A stretch of DNA of 64,000 nt from the NCBI GenBank assembly GCA_022410635.1, contig JAJVDF010000450.1, positions 62,001 through 126,000 of the forward strand, in the 5' to 3' direction. The position numbers and the translations under genes were made by a program. This DNA is from Tretioscincus oriximinensis. Its lineage: Eukaryota > Chordata > Lepidosauria > Squamata > Gymnophthalmidae. Below the pieces are notes generated by a model, which did not search any database, was not told the DNA's origin, and saw nothing but the letters and a program-made list of their open reading frames with translations. Shown one piece after another: positions 1-10,491 of this stretch. The stretch's first letter is position 1. Every line of letters starts with the position of its first letter.

Positions 1-1624
1 CATCTAGGCATCAATTATATATTCCACTACAGTTGAATATTCTGGAATATAGCTTTCAGGATGGTTTTATTTTAGAATATTCATGCTTTCCCCCCCTAGA
101 ATACCCAACTTCAAAAGAATAAATCAGTGATGTTTGGCTGCATCTTAGATCAGAAAATATCATATGTGGGAGCCACATTAAGAGTGCATTTAAAAATATT
201 TTATTCAGTCTAGCATTCTCCTTTACACTGCCCATTGAATTTTTATTTTATATATTTTGAGGATATTCACTATTGTTTTTTTTNAAAAAAACTTGTACAT
301 TAAACTTTTTGCATATTTTAATTTTGTTAGCTTCCATGAGCATTATGCCATAGGTCACGATATAAACATAAATTAGTTCCATTTCTGAAAAGAAAAACCT
401 TACTAATTTGCCGTATTGAATTTATCTGATACTACTTTTGAGTATTTGTTTCCATAGTGTGAATTCACACTCGAATATTCAGAATCAGACATCCCTGAGT
501 CCAATCTGACATAATATCAAGTAACTGTGTACTGACTATAGATTAATTTGATAGGATTGCCTACAGAAAACTGGAATAATAAAAATAACCCTTGTTTCCT
601 AACATAATGGCAAGTCCTTGAACTGTGCACAAAGAATGCACTTTTCAGAAATGATAAAGGTACAATGTATGTCAAACAAAAACTTCAGGTCATAGTTAGA
701 TCCTACTGCAAATCGGTCACAAAACTTCTGTTATCTTTTACCAGGGCAAGAAAGGAAATTGTTAACTCCAAGCTGGCTCAAGCTGATACTTAGAGAAACA
801 CAGAAAAGCAAGAAGACTTGACTCGATAGACAAAAGGAAAAGAAACATTACATCTTTAGAGTAGAGGAAGGAAATTAATTAAGCCCTTCTTTTACTGGCT
901 CAAAAAAAGGTTTGGATAAGGAGAAAAATAAATTGTTCTCTCAAATAGTGATAGAATTACAGGAATATCCAGAGTCAAACTTTGGGAAATTCATTGCAAA
1001 GGCAATCATGCTTAAATCCTGAAGAAAACACTGTACTAAAAAAAAGGACAGACTTGCTACTGGTGACAGAGAATTATTACAAACAAACAGATGATAATCC
1101 CTTTGGAACCCCACCAGTGGAGAAGCAGAAACATATGTGTGGGATAGGCTGAACACAAAGCTGTCTGGGGTCACAGGTACACAGATCCACTAATATTAAG
1201 AGAGTTTGCATACTGCAGCTTTACAATTCTCTATTAGTAATCTCTTTTGCTCTTGTGGTGGTGAAAAAGGCTGAATCTGCGTGCATCGTTTTTCATGTTT
1301 TAGTAGTGTGCTTATGCCAGATTTGCCTCATGTAATTGAAGGGATCCTGCAATAGTAGCGCTAGAAAGGGCTGTTATTTCACTTTTTCTTGCTGCTATTT
1401 TTATGCAGCTTCCACAAGGCGATGTTCAGTCTTTGCACTATGACAGCACTGTCTGAACATCACTTATGAGGCTTGATGAGACCAGCCAAGATTTTCAGCC
1501 GTTCACTTAACCGAAATCAGAGGATAGAAAGTTGACCAGTTGCTTTTTTTCTACTAAATTTGAACAGGGAAAAGCTATGATGGTGTGGAAAAATCCTTCA
1601 CAAAGCTTGGGCGAGTTTAAAATA
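1..1624. other. Upstream intergenic DNA
   Basis: AT-rich sequence without a supported gene. Short open frames here have no codon bias, domain or splice context. No RNA gene or intact mobile element was recognised. Confidence 0.6.
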
Positions 1625-1926
1625 CAGTGGTACCTCGGTTCTCGAACAGAATTCATTCCGGCAGGACGGTCGAGAACCAAATTGTTCGAGAACCGAAGCA
1701 AGGCGTGCCGGGCCGAAAAAACNCACACTGATGACGCAAGCAAGGCGCGCCTGGCCGAAAAAACGCATACTGATGACGCAAGTAAGGCGTGCCGGGCCGA
1801 AAGAACGCCGAAGGAAGTTCGAGTTCCAAATAGGTGTTCAGATTCCAGGACAAAAGTTTCTGGAATCGCCTGGTCGAACACCGATTTGGTCGACATTCAA
1901 GGCGTTCGAGAACCGAGGTACCACTG
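1625..1926. mobile_element. TA-flanked MITE, copy 1 (Tc1/mariner or pogo-like), three internal repeats
   Basis: A 302-bp non-autonomous DNA transposon. It starts CAGTGGTACCTCGG and ends with the reverse complement, giving perfect terminal inverted repeats of about 23 bp, and it is flanked by TA on both sides (1623-1624 and 1927-1928). The interior holds a 42-bp direct repeat whose units start at 1697, 1739 and 1781 (the last partial). CpG dinucleotides are well preserved, suggesting a fairly recent insertion. Open frames crossing it on both strands follow from the repeat structure and are not genes. The TA duplication and terminal CAG fit the Tc1/mariner superfamily, Tigger/pogo in particular; the family name was not verified. 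Confidence 0.85.
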
Positions 1927-1928
1927 TA

Positions 1929-4879
1929 AAGTCTTTTCCTTTGAATTCCCTTTGTCTGGCAACAAGGGAAGCAGCAGCCAATGACAGAAGGACTATAGAG
2001 CAGCACCCACAGGCTACCATTTACAGCAGGGTTCCTGAAGAACTGGACAAAACCTTTAAAAATTAATAATCCTGTTTTAGTCAAGGAATAAAAATAGTTT
2101 AAAAGCCTGTGAGTGACCAGTGCCCAAGTGGAAACAGGAAGAAACCCTGAAAAATGTATTGGTGCCTGTCTTTATATTGCAACAAAAAATTTCATGCCTC
2201 CCAAGACAAGGCTAGAAACACCTTTCTGTAGTCTTACTTTGGAATGTCCATGGAAGTGTACCATCTTCTGGAACTTGACAAAATGTCAGTCAATTTCAAA
2301 GTAAGACTGAGACAATTCTGCTATTCTATCAAATTGGTGGCAGTAGGATTGAGTCCAGCTGAGGAATGCAAGACCATTTTGAAGTAGTCAGGCAAGAGAC
2401 ACACATAGTTAACACATTCCTGTGAAGCATAGAGTTGATGCTCACCTCCTATGGTCTGGGTACATATTGGTGCAATTCAAATGGATTGCAGGTGCCTTAA
2501 TATTGTTTATAGCCTTGAGAACAGGGTGCATTGCATATAATTACTTTTGAATGCAATCCATAGGATTGTACATACCGATATATTAAACATCTCTAGATTT
2601 TTAACAAGGGAAAAGGGGAGAGCAGGATTTATTGCTAAACTGTGAAACCAAGTGGCTCACACTTTCTGAATCGTAACATTAGCTCTCATCAGATCAGTGT
2701 AACAGGTAGTCAGATCTTAATATTAGTCAAAGTCATATTTGTATAAACAATTGCTACAGATATTGAAAGTGTTAAATAAGATTTATGCACCAGTATCCAA
2801 CTCAAAGATTTACTATATAAGCATCAGAACTTAGGAAAAAAGGGAAAATGGTTTTAATCCTTATCACAAGAGTTGTCCAATTGCACTAACATATCCATGC
2901 AATTTGTTTAGAAAGGAAACAAATTGACATATTGTTTAGAAAGCTTTCCAGATATTCTGTAGAAATGATAGGAAAAGATGATGACTTGCCTATGAAAGCT
3001 CACACCACCTACCTTTCTCTTTTTAGTGCTACAAGCCACCCTTGCTAGACTTCCTGGAAAATTACCTGTCACACCATCTTTTCCAGGGAGGTATTGTACT
3101 AGTGAGCTATGTGTAACCTTTGTCTATATAGACTGACAACTCAAAAGCAAATTGATTGACTTTTCAATGAGAGTAGAAATACAGAGTTAAGGCCAATACA
3201 CCAGATAGAAAAGGAGGACGGATTTCAGTTGTTTAAACAGAAACTCACCTATTTGCTCTTATGTATAATCTTATCCCAGCACAATTAAATGCTTCTTTGG
3301 AACAAAAAGAAATACTTGAGAACCATGTAGATTTACTACTTCAACAATGGATCACAAGGTACATTATGCACAGCCCAGGGGAAGCCAGGGCTGTGTCCCA
3401 GGGGCCTTAGAGGGGACCCCATGTGGGCTGGGGAGGAGGGGATTTGTAAAATAAAAATTTAGATCCCTGAGTGTCCAGCTATACCTACGATGCTTACTGA
3501 CAAGGTCAAAATGTTTTTATGAATTCTAACATGCACTTTAACCAGACTTTGTGGTTTATACTTGTGGTATTATTATAAGCTTTGTATGAGCTCTGAATAA
3601 GAAATTGTTGTTACATATAATTTTCCCATAGAAATCCAATTACTAATACAAAGAGAAACAGATCCATACCAACAGATCCATAACAAATCCAGACAGTTCC
3701 TCTACTGCATCTAAAGAATAAAAAATGATTAAAGGTAGAAGGGCTGGGAGAAATTCCTTTGAGAAATGATTGGCTGTCATTATAAAAAACTGGAAAGATA
3801 GTATGATATGGACTGTGACTTAATTGATATACATATATTTAGGAATTCATGCTTTGATTTTCTGAAGGAAAAATATTCTATGTGAGCTTCAAAATGAATA
3901 TTATATGTGAAAAAAAGTCATGAAAAATTATAGTAGCTTGATTATAACCAGGGGGGAAACAGTCAATGAATGAAGCAGTACAAACAATAAAGTTAATCAT
4001 GGCTAAAGGAAAGGGTGTGTGTGAAATACCAATCTATTCCACGAAAGGATGGAGAAAAGGAGAGGTGAATATTTGCTGAATTTGTTTTCATTAATTTTGT
4101 GTTATAATGTTATATGCTGTTTTGATGTAAGGTTAATATGACAGTTTTATGGTATATATGTACCATAAACAAACCAAAAACATTAAAAAGACAGTAACAT
4201 TAGTTGCAACATTTGAGGGGAAAAAGTAGATAACATTCTATTCTCTTCCCATAAAATATCAAAATCCAGTATCTGAAAATGCAGGATGTGATAATATCAA
4301 AGAATAAACCGCTTTGGAAGAATGAATGTTTTCAGAGAAAAACATTTGATATTTCATATTAGAAATTGCAGAGTAGACACAAGATTGCACATTTTGGTAT
4401 GATTTCCCCACAGCTTAATCTTATTTAATTTCTAGCAAAATTTGAGCACTTCAGAAACTGAGAATTTAGAGATAAATCCAACTGTAATCCTTAATTTATT
4501 TTAATAAATTAACAAATATTTATTTACAAATGTACAATGTTTGGAAACAGACATGAAAAGACAAGTAAGTTTTTGATGTGGAATTTCTCATATATTTTAA
4601 ATAATTAATATTTAAATATTTATATATTTAAATATCTAATAACTTTGTTACATATAACCACAAATGTAACAAGGCAACATTATAACTCACTCAGTAAATA
4701 CATATTATTGTGCAAGTTGACAAGTAGATCTTGTCCAATATTATTTATTATAATATTAGAAGTTCAGTACTAAATCTAACTGAACTAGGCAAATGTAGGC
4801 AAACTGGTTATCATTTTTAGAATTTGCAATTATGGCTATAGTTGGGACGGTAAAGAAGATAATGTGTTAGCATTCAGTC
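1929..4879. other. Upstream intergenic DNA with old repeat fragments
   Basis: No gene recognised. About 3000-3085 resembles 38683-38770 and 57836-57957, a dispersed family with a 'tacgaaagct...ccacct' core. About 3370-3475 is a GC-rich fragment resembling 6020-6120, both ending in an AT block close to 'aaaattaaaaattt'. 4480-4760 is very AT-rich (TTTAAATATTTATATATT-like) and contains nothing else recognisable. Confidence 0.5.
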
Positions 4880-5075
4880 CTTATAAATGTATGGGCTCAA
4901 GTTTGAGTTTTGAACACTCCATAACTGCTTCAGAATGTAATCCTTAAATCCAACTATTAAACTATCAAATCCTATTGATTCAACTTCAGGTTTCTAGGGT
5001 CTGAGCCACAGTTGGCTTATTCTGTTCCAGAATGTGGTCTAAAAGGTCTGCTGTCCACTTGCTATTTTTTCCCTC
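4880..5075. repeat. Dispersed repeat family A, copy 1
   Basis: About 190 bp recurring at 13870-14060 with clear similarity (blocks 'cagtccttataa', 'aatccttaaatccaacta' and 'ttattctgttccagaa'), and in part at 44441-44515. Family not identified. This copy has only one of the two arms that form a hairpin in the 13991-14113 copy. Confidence 0.6.
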
Positions 5076-6189
5076 CAAAGCTGCTTTTGACCATTATAAG
5101 TGTGTGTTTTGGATAACTATGTATTTGCATGCATATAAACATAGCCAAAGTCTTCTCAAATGCAGGCTATTCAGAAGCACAAGCTATGTTGTTTAATCAT
5201 GCTTTTCCCTACACCTTCCAACATTTTTTGACTGGTGCACATAAAAATAGGGCCTTCTGTATTTCCACAGAGTGCAGGATGAAAATACTTTAGCATTGTT
5301 TTCTGCAGCATTTTTCAATGCAAAAATCAAGGTACAACAGTTGTCTCAAAAGATAAAGTGGATATTATTTTGTCCCTTCAGCAACCAGTGTGAGGGGGGA
5401 AAGAATCAAGGAATGGTTGTGCAACTCTACAGAAACGAGTAAGTAAAGCCTCCTGCAAGACACCGAAGGCACGAAGTCTTGGAAGCGTCGCCTTATAGAA
5501 CCAAAGATGAACACACACGTAGCCTTCCAAAGCATCACAGCTTCCGCTTTCTATAAGGATGGATCTCATAAAGGAACTTCTTGTAGCCTCGTTCTTGAGC
5601 AGTACAAACACGTAGAAGCCTGAAAAGAAGGAAAGTGAAGCACACGCGTGCATTCGCACAAAGACACACACAAGCACACAGCTCCCTGATCCGAATGCTT
5701 CAACGTTGCGAAGAAGCGAGGGCTGCCCTGCAGATGAATGGGAGGAAGGCAAGGGGGACATCAGTGCGACTGGAGGAGGATCAAGAAATGTAAATCACGC
5801 GCTGAATGAGCGCTGGCGTCGGGGCCCTTTTCTGCACTAGGCCTTATTCTGAATTAGGGCTAAGGAAGCCCCCAGGCGGGTCCCACTTATGAGATAAAAT
5901 CCATACCAAGACCCATTGCAGAAAGAACCCGCGAGGAACCTGGAGCGAAGAATTGCTCTCAGTGTCTCGCACTAAACTGACTGATCCCCATGGGCGCAGC
6001 TACCACAGTTCAAGACAGGGCAGGGCCCCAGGGGCCCCTAGGATCAGGGGTCCCTGGGCCCCTGCTGTTTGTAAAATTAAAAATTTAATTTTTCAGGCTT
6101 TGGGGCCCCCACTTTGTTTATCTGCCCCGGGCCCCCGAGGGTCTGATCCATTCGTTTACACCTTTCACAGTCCGATCTAGCGCAGTTTT
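5076..6189. other. Promoter-proximal upstream DNA
   Basis: Base composition shifts from AT-rich towards GC- and CpG-rich. A 127-codon open frame on the minus strand (5378-5761) has no recognisable domain and is not called. About 6020-6120 is a GC-rich palindromic block (GGGCCCC/GGGGCCC runs) followed by an AT block; it looks like a decayed DNA-transposon fragment related to 3370-3475. Confidence 0.45.
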
Positions 6190-7045
6190 TTTATTCAGAA
6201 CCTCGAAGCGCAGCCACTGGCGCACACAGGTTTGCAGAAAGATACAAATGAAGGGCAGCGATCACAGTTTTCTTGGCTTCCCCGCGCACAAGCTGCCCCG
6301 CCGTCTATCTAGGAAAAAATGGTGCCGCCTCCCCCTCTTTCAGAGCGAGCAAAAAAAAAAACAGGCGCGCGCCACAGCCTGACAGCTCCCAGCCCTTGGG
6401 CCGCAGATGCTTGCCGGGGCCCAGCCAATAGATATAAATAAATAACGCGGCCCAACAGATGAGCAAGAGTCGCGACATCCGGGTGCTGCCGAAGGCCTCG
6501 GAGCGCGCATGCTCCTCAGCAGGGAAGGGAAGTGGCGAATCGGCACTCGGCAGGCTTTTGCCAATTGCCACCACCCGCCGTTTAAGGAGGCAGTAGTGGC
6601 AGCAGCCAGTGTGGTGTTTGTGGAGGGGAGGAGGGGGAGGAGGGAGGCCACACCGCTTCTCCGTTCTGCCTGCCGCCGCCGCCGCCTCTTCCTCCCCTTG
6701 GGGGCTGCGCCGCCGTGTTGCCAAGCGAGGAGGAGGAAGCAGGCAAGGCGACGAGGCTTTGCCAGAGGAGGATGGTGGTTGTGGGGGCGTGTGGCAGCCG
6801 GCGGCACCATCACTACTGCAGCAGCAGCAGCAGCCCCCGTGAAGGGCTGCGGGTGTGACGCTCCAGGGGCAGGAGTCGCGCTGACTGACTGGGCACCAGC
6901 AAGGCGAAGCCAGCCCAGCGCCCGCCCGCCCGCCCCTCCGCGGCGTCCTTGCGCGGGTCCGCGAGCCCTTTGCACCTAGGCGCGTGGGGCAGCAGTGGGA
7001 GCTTGTGAGCCCCAGGCGGAAGGGGAGCCGACCGAGCAGGGGCAC

Positions 7046-7141
7046 ATGGACGGCGGGATGACAGCAGCAGCTGCCGTATCNGCTGCTGCTGCTGCTCCCA
7101 CGATGCGAGGCCGGCAGCCCGGGAAAAGGGTGGGGAGCTGA
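7046..7141 (+). other. Possible upstream ORF, 31 codons
   Basis: ATG at 7046 opens 31 codons ending in TGA at 7139-7141. The peptide is Ala-rich because it crosses a GCT/GCA repeat. It matters only if transcription starts upstream of 7046, which is unknown. One codon contains an unresolved base (7081). Confidence 0.25.
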
Positions 7142-7783
7142 GCTGAGCGGCCGTCGTCGTCCTCGCCGCTGCCGCCGCTTCTGTCACTTCTCGCCTGAGC
7201 GGAGGAGGAGGAGGAAGAGGAGGAGGGCGGGGAGGCACCGACAAACCCCAGGCTGAGGGGCTCCTTATCTCCTGGCAGGGGCTGCTGCGGCTTGAGGCGC
7301 TGCCTGGGCAGTGAGACGGAGACTGCAACGCCGGCCGGCTGCCCGAGGTTCCCCTGCCAGGCTTTCCTGGGACGCCTTAGCGAGGCGGCTGCCCACCACC
7401 GACCGAGCCCGGCTCCCCGAGGGGAGGGAGAGCAGCAGAAAGCTGGCGGCGGCGGCGGCGCGTGTGTGAGGGCGCGTGTGCCTCTGCGCGTCTAAAGGAG
7501 GAAGCGGCGCCGCGGCCGCTGCGTTAATCTCGTATTTATTGACTCCGCGCTGCCGCCGCCTCCTCCTCCTCCGTCCCCTCCCTTCCTGTTAGGCTTTTCC
7601 CTTCTCCTCCTCCTCGGCCAGGCCGTCTGCTCTGCGCCCTCCCCTTACCTGGCGGGCAGAGAGGAAAGTGTCTTGCTGCTGCCGCTGCTGCTGCCCCCCC
7701 CCTTCCTCCTCCTCCTCCTCCCTGCGCCTGCCTTCAGGAGGGCGACGAACTTCTCCTCACAACCCCCCCCCCCGCAGCCCGCC

Positions 7784-7798
7784 ATGAGGACTGGATGA
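7784..7798 (+). other. Possible minimal uORF (MRTG)
   Basis: ATG AGG ACT GGA TGA in the presumed 5' leader, with the favourable context GCC-ATG-A (G at -3). If the leader includes this position, the four-codon uORF would be met about 290 nt before the STXBP5 start and could dampen translation. Confidence 0.35.
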
Positions 7799-7956
7799 AG
7801 AGAACGGAGCGAGAGGGAGCAAAGGAAAAGGGGGAAGACGCGGAAGGGTCCTTGGGGTTCTCCTGCTGCTGCCTTTTGTGGCCTCCCCTGCCCGCCCCCT
7901 CGGAACCCCCGTGCCTCCCCTCCCTCCTCCTCCGCCGTGGGGGTGCTGGTGTGCCC

Positions 7957-7974
7957 ATGAGGTGTGTGTGGTAG
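7957..7974 (+). other. Possible minimal uORF (MRCVW)
   Basis: ATG AGG TGT GTG TGG TAG, 116 nt upstream of the main start codon and out of frame with it. The start context is GCCC-ATG-A, with a C at -3, so it is weaker than the uORF at 7784. Like that one and the main start, it begins ATGAGG. Confidence 0.35.
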
Positions 7975-8089
7975 GGCGGGCGCCGGAGCCACGGCAAGAG
8001 GGGGGTGGCGAGGGGGAGGAGGCAGCGGAGGAGGAGGAGGGGGCCGAAGAACAGGGTGCGCCGCCGCCGCCGCCGCCGCCGAGGAGACC

Positions 8090-8248
8090 ATGAGGAAATT
8101 TAACATCAGGAAGGTGCTGGACGGCCTGACAGCGGGCTCGTCGTCGTCCTCCTCGGCTTCCTCCTCGCAGCAGCAGCAGCAGCAGGCTGCCACCCGCGAG
8201 AACGACATCCAGGAGACGCTCCAGTCCGAGCACTTCCAGCTCTGCAAG
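8090..8248 (+). CDS. STXBP5: STXBP5 (tomosyn-1) coding exon 1, N-terminus
   Basis: Encodes residues 1-53, starting MRKFNIRKVLDGLTAG and ending QSEHFQLCK, the hallmark start of tomosyn-1. Paralogue STXBP5L, from memory, begins MKKFNFRKVLDG and has YFQICK, so the match is to STXBP5. Residues 17-32 are a Ser-rich stretch followed by six Gln encoded by a CAG run; this disordered segment varies in length between species. The start has A at -3 (GAGACC-ATG), and although the frame stays open upstream to 7964 it holds no earlier in-frame ATG. The exon ends on a codon boundary (AAG) before GTGAAC. The protein is a cytosolic, Lgl-family WD40 regulator of exocytosis that binds syntaxin-1 and SNAP-25 through a C-terminal R-SNARE motif outside this window. 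Confidence 0.97.
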
Positions 8249-8524
8249 GTGAACGTGTTGGCTGCTCGCGCCGCAGCCGTTTAACAGCCGCGCTTGGGGG
8301 GAGGGGGGGGGCGCTGTCGAGGATGATGTAGCCATGATGGGCCTCTGCAGGCTGGGCTTGGCTGGCTTTCTGGCTGTCAATTTACATTAAAAAAATATGC
8401 GGGGATGGAGGCTTGCGCTTTATGTGGAACCGGCTTGCTTCCGGTTTGGGTTTTTTTACTTATTTAAATAACCCTTGTAGCATTTTCGTGCTGTTGTCCA
8501 AAATAAACGAAATATTGGGGGGTC

Positions 8525-8550
8525 GGTGGTGGTGGTGGTGGTGGTGGTGA
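8525..8550 (+). repeat. (GGT)n microsatellite
   Basis: Eight GGT units in a row in the G-rich first part of intron 1, next to a TG run and a 10-nt G run. On the transcript this is a G-quadruplex-prone stretch. Confidence 0.9.
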
Positions 8551-9184
8551 GAGTGGGTAGGAAGAGGCGCCTGTGTGTGTGGGGGGGGGTTCCTTGGTTT
8601 TGAAATAAGAACAAAATGTCACATGGGCTGAGGAGAATCAGTTTCTGCATTAAGGTTGGGACAGGCTTCTTTTTGTGTAGTGGTTTTGCTGTGTTTTATT
8701 TCTATTCCCAAACAAAAAAAAGGGCTTTGGCACAACTGACTGGGGGGAAATTAGAAGAGTTAATAACAATTTGGAGGGAATGGAGTCTAAGAAATGCAGT
8801 TGCAGTCAGGAAACAAAAAAAAAATCCAAAAGGATGATGATGCAGCAAATTAATTCACCAGCTGTGCCAAATTGGAATACAAAATGATGTTAATGTTCAT
8901 CTGTACCTTCCCAACACCTGTGGCCTAAACGCCTGTAGTTTGGCTTGCTTAATACTTGTACAATAGTGGGGGGTAAAGCATTTCCGCTTAACTTTTTTGA
9001 AAATTAAAACATTGGATTATTACATAAAATTTATACTTATTTGTATTCACAATATATTGAAGATGTAGGGATGAGACTTGTATTTCATACTGTGTTTATA
9101 AGATTTTTGTTTAGAAAAGGATGGCACTATAACATCCTAAGCCAAATTTCTTTTGTTTATAGAATTACAAAACCATTGTGCTGG

Positions 9185-9455
9185 AAAGGCCCTCTAGGGT
9201 CATCGAATCTAAAATCCATCAGAAAAGGCTGGATAGTTTTAAGAAAAGATTTCACAAATTCATGAAGGCCTGGGGCATCAATGGCTATTAGAATGGATGC
9301 CTAGGTATTGTTTCCAGATTTGGCAGCAGACAGAACTAAATGCCAGTTGTAGGTGAAGGTTCTTCTGTTGCTTGACAATGCCCAGAGGTAGATATGTGAG
9401 ATGCGAAAGGGGCTAGATGATTGTGGCCTGACCCAGGAGGATACCTCTTATGTTC
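9185..9455 (+). mobile_element. CR1-like LINE 3' relic
   Basis: Decayed sequence resembling the CR1 ORF2 C-terminus ('ggctggatagttttaagaaa...ttcatgaaggc') followed by 3' UTR-like sequence ending 'ggctagatgattgtggcctgacccaggaggatacctcttatg'. Its order matches the clearer CR1 copies at 36078 and 39560. Heavily diverged and non-coding. Confidence 0.55.
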
Positions 9456-10384
9456 ACACTGGTTCATGGAGGATTCATTGAATAATTCTAAACCACATAA
9501 CTGGTCAGCCTCTGTCTGAAGACTTCCAGTAAAGGAGCTTACCAACTTGTATGAAAACACATTGATTTGAAATTCAGTTATATAGGGATGTGCTCCAGTG
9601 GTTAAAATTAAAATACCNTAATAAATGTTTTCTGTGTAGAATTCCTTCTATCAGATTTTACCAAAGAATGAACTGCCAGTGCAATATGGCAGGGCAAAAA
9701 CTATTGTGGACTAGTAATTAGATGCCATCTTAGGAGTTGATTTCAAAACATTGTGATAAGTCTCTGAAGAGCCATCTTTTTAATGGGTCGTCATTTAATT
9801 TACAGAACAGGCTGAATTATTCCATTTCCAGTGATTCAGATTTACCAACCAGAGTCATTTATGGAACTGCAAATTAGACAAGTGAATGACTGAATTGTTT
9901 AAATGTATCTAAGCTGATTTTCATTTCACATGACATAGTTTTGGAGGGTTGTTCTGTGTGTTTCATAGTTCTGATTTGAACCTAAGATTGTGGATACTTA
10001 TCTTCAGAGGATATGAATGCTAGAAGAGTCAAATACAATAATAGTCTAATGATTGTTGCATTTTTCTTGTAAAGGTTGGCAATGACTTTTAGATTGGTTG
10101 TAAGCAACTATGTTATTTTGCTCCTTGGTCTTTTTCATAGTTAACAATAGTGGCTGATTCTTTCCTAGTTGTCCATCCTTACAATGTAATGTTCAGATAG
10201 TAGCATCTATGTGTTTGCTAAGGTTTTGATGAGATTTGTANATTTTTTCCATTAAGCAGCTATTTAAATAATTTAATTCTCTTTAAATGGTTCCTTTAAA
10301 TGAATATAAAATGAAAATCCTGATTTTTAATGTGTTATTTCTGGCATATTTTTCTTCTGGGGGACTTCACTGCTGATTTAACAG

Positions 10385-10482
10385 ACTGTACGACATGGTT
10401 TCCCTTATCAACCTTCGGCATTGGCTTTTGATCCTGTTCAGAAGATACTTGCTATTGGAACTCAGACGGGCGCTTTAAGGCT
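10385..10482 (+). CDS. STXBP5: STXBP5 coding exon 2
   Basis: 98 nt in phase with exon 1, encoding residues 54-85 plus two bases of codon 86. The peptide runs [20 protein letters not shown] then [12 protein letters not shown], the first WD40 strand region of tomosyn. Preceded by acceptor TTTAACAG. The exon ends AGG-CT directly before GTATCCTTTG, a perfect minor-spliceosome donor, leaving phase 2. Relative to human as I recall it, the visible change is Ile for Val in 'LAxGT'. Confidence 0.96.
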
Positions 10483-10491
10483 GTATCCTTT
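10483..10491 (+). other. STXBP5: U12-type 5' splice site of intron 2
   Basis: GTATCCTTT at the first bases of intron 2 matches the minor-spliceosome donor consensus RTATCCTTT at every position. The exon boundary is forced by reading frame: exon 2 must end in two bases (CT) that join T from exon 3 to make the conserved Leu before Phe-Gly-Arg-Pro. Confidence 0.93.

Larger units (their letters stand above)
6190..8089 (+). promoter_or_regulatory. STXBP5: CpG-island promoter and 5' leader of STXBP5
   Basis: About 1.9 kb of GC- and CpG-dense sequence leads straight into the STXBP5 start codon; the island itself continues to about 8350. GC-box sequences are visible at 7225-7232 and 7974-7980, and an NRF1-like GCGCATGC at 6505-6512. 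A CCAAT at 6425-6429 is followed by TATAAATA at 6433-6440, an isolated AT block inside the island that could be a core promoter or chance. Many CGG, GGA and CAG trinucleotide runs occur. The transcription start cannot be fixed from sequence alone. Long open frames on both strands here are GC-driven and are not called. Confidence 0.8.
8249..10384 (+). other. STXBP5: STXBP5 intron 1 (2,136 bp)
   Basis: Phase-0 GT-AG intron (GTGAAC ... TTTAACAG). The first 350 bp are still G-rich, with G runs at about 8297-8310, a GGT repeat at 8525-8550 and a G run near 8581-8590. A CR1-like fragment lies at about 9185-9455. The remainder is AT-rich and holds nothing recognised; a short frame at 9041-9265 overlaps the CR1 fragment. 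Confidence 0.85.

Noticed and set aside
1697..1810. 42-bp direct repeats as a possible CRISPR array
   Set aside because: Only two to three contiguous units without spacers, inside a transposon in a vertebrate genome.
1507..2084. Several overlapping frames around the first MITE, including ones of 150 and 143 codons
   Set aside because: Open on both strands because of the inverted and 42-bp direct repeats; the same peptides recur at 33548-33874 in the second MITE.
5378..5761. 127-codon minus-strand frame upstream of the promoter
   Set aside because: No recognisable domain, no splice or promoter context, peptide composition unlike a conserved protein.
6305..7045. 246-codon minus-strand open frame and other long frames in the CpG island (6340-6975, 6509-6979, 7645-8247, 7757-8380)
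   Set aside because: Low-complexity Pro/Arg/Ala/Gly composition from GC-rich trinucleotide repeats, overlapping frames on both strands, no domain. Stops (TAA/TGA/TAG) are simply rare in such DNA.
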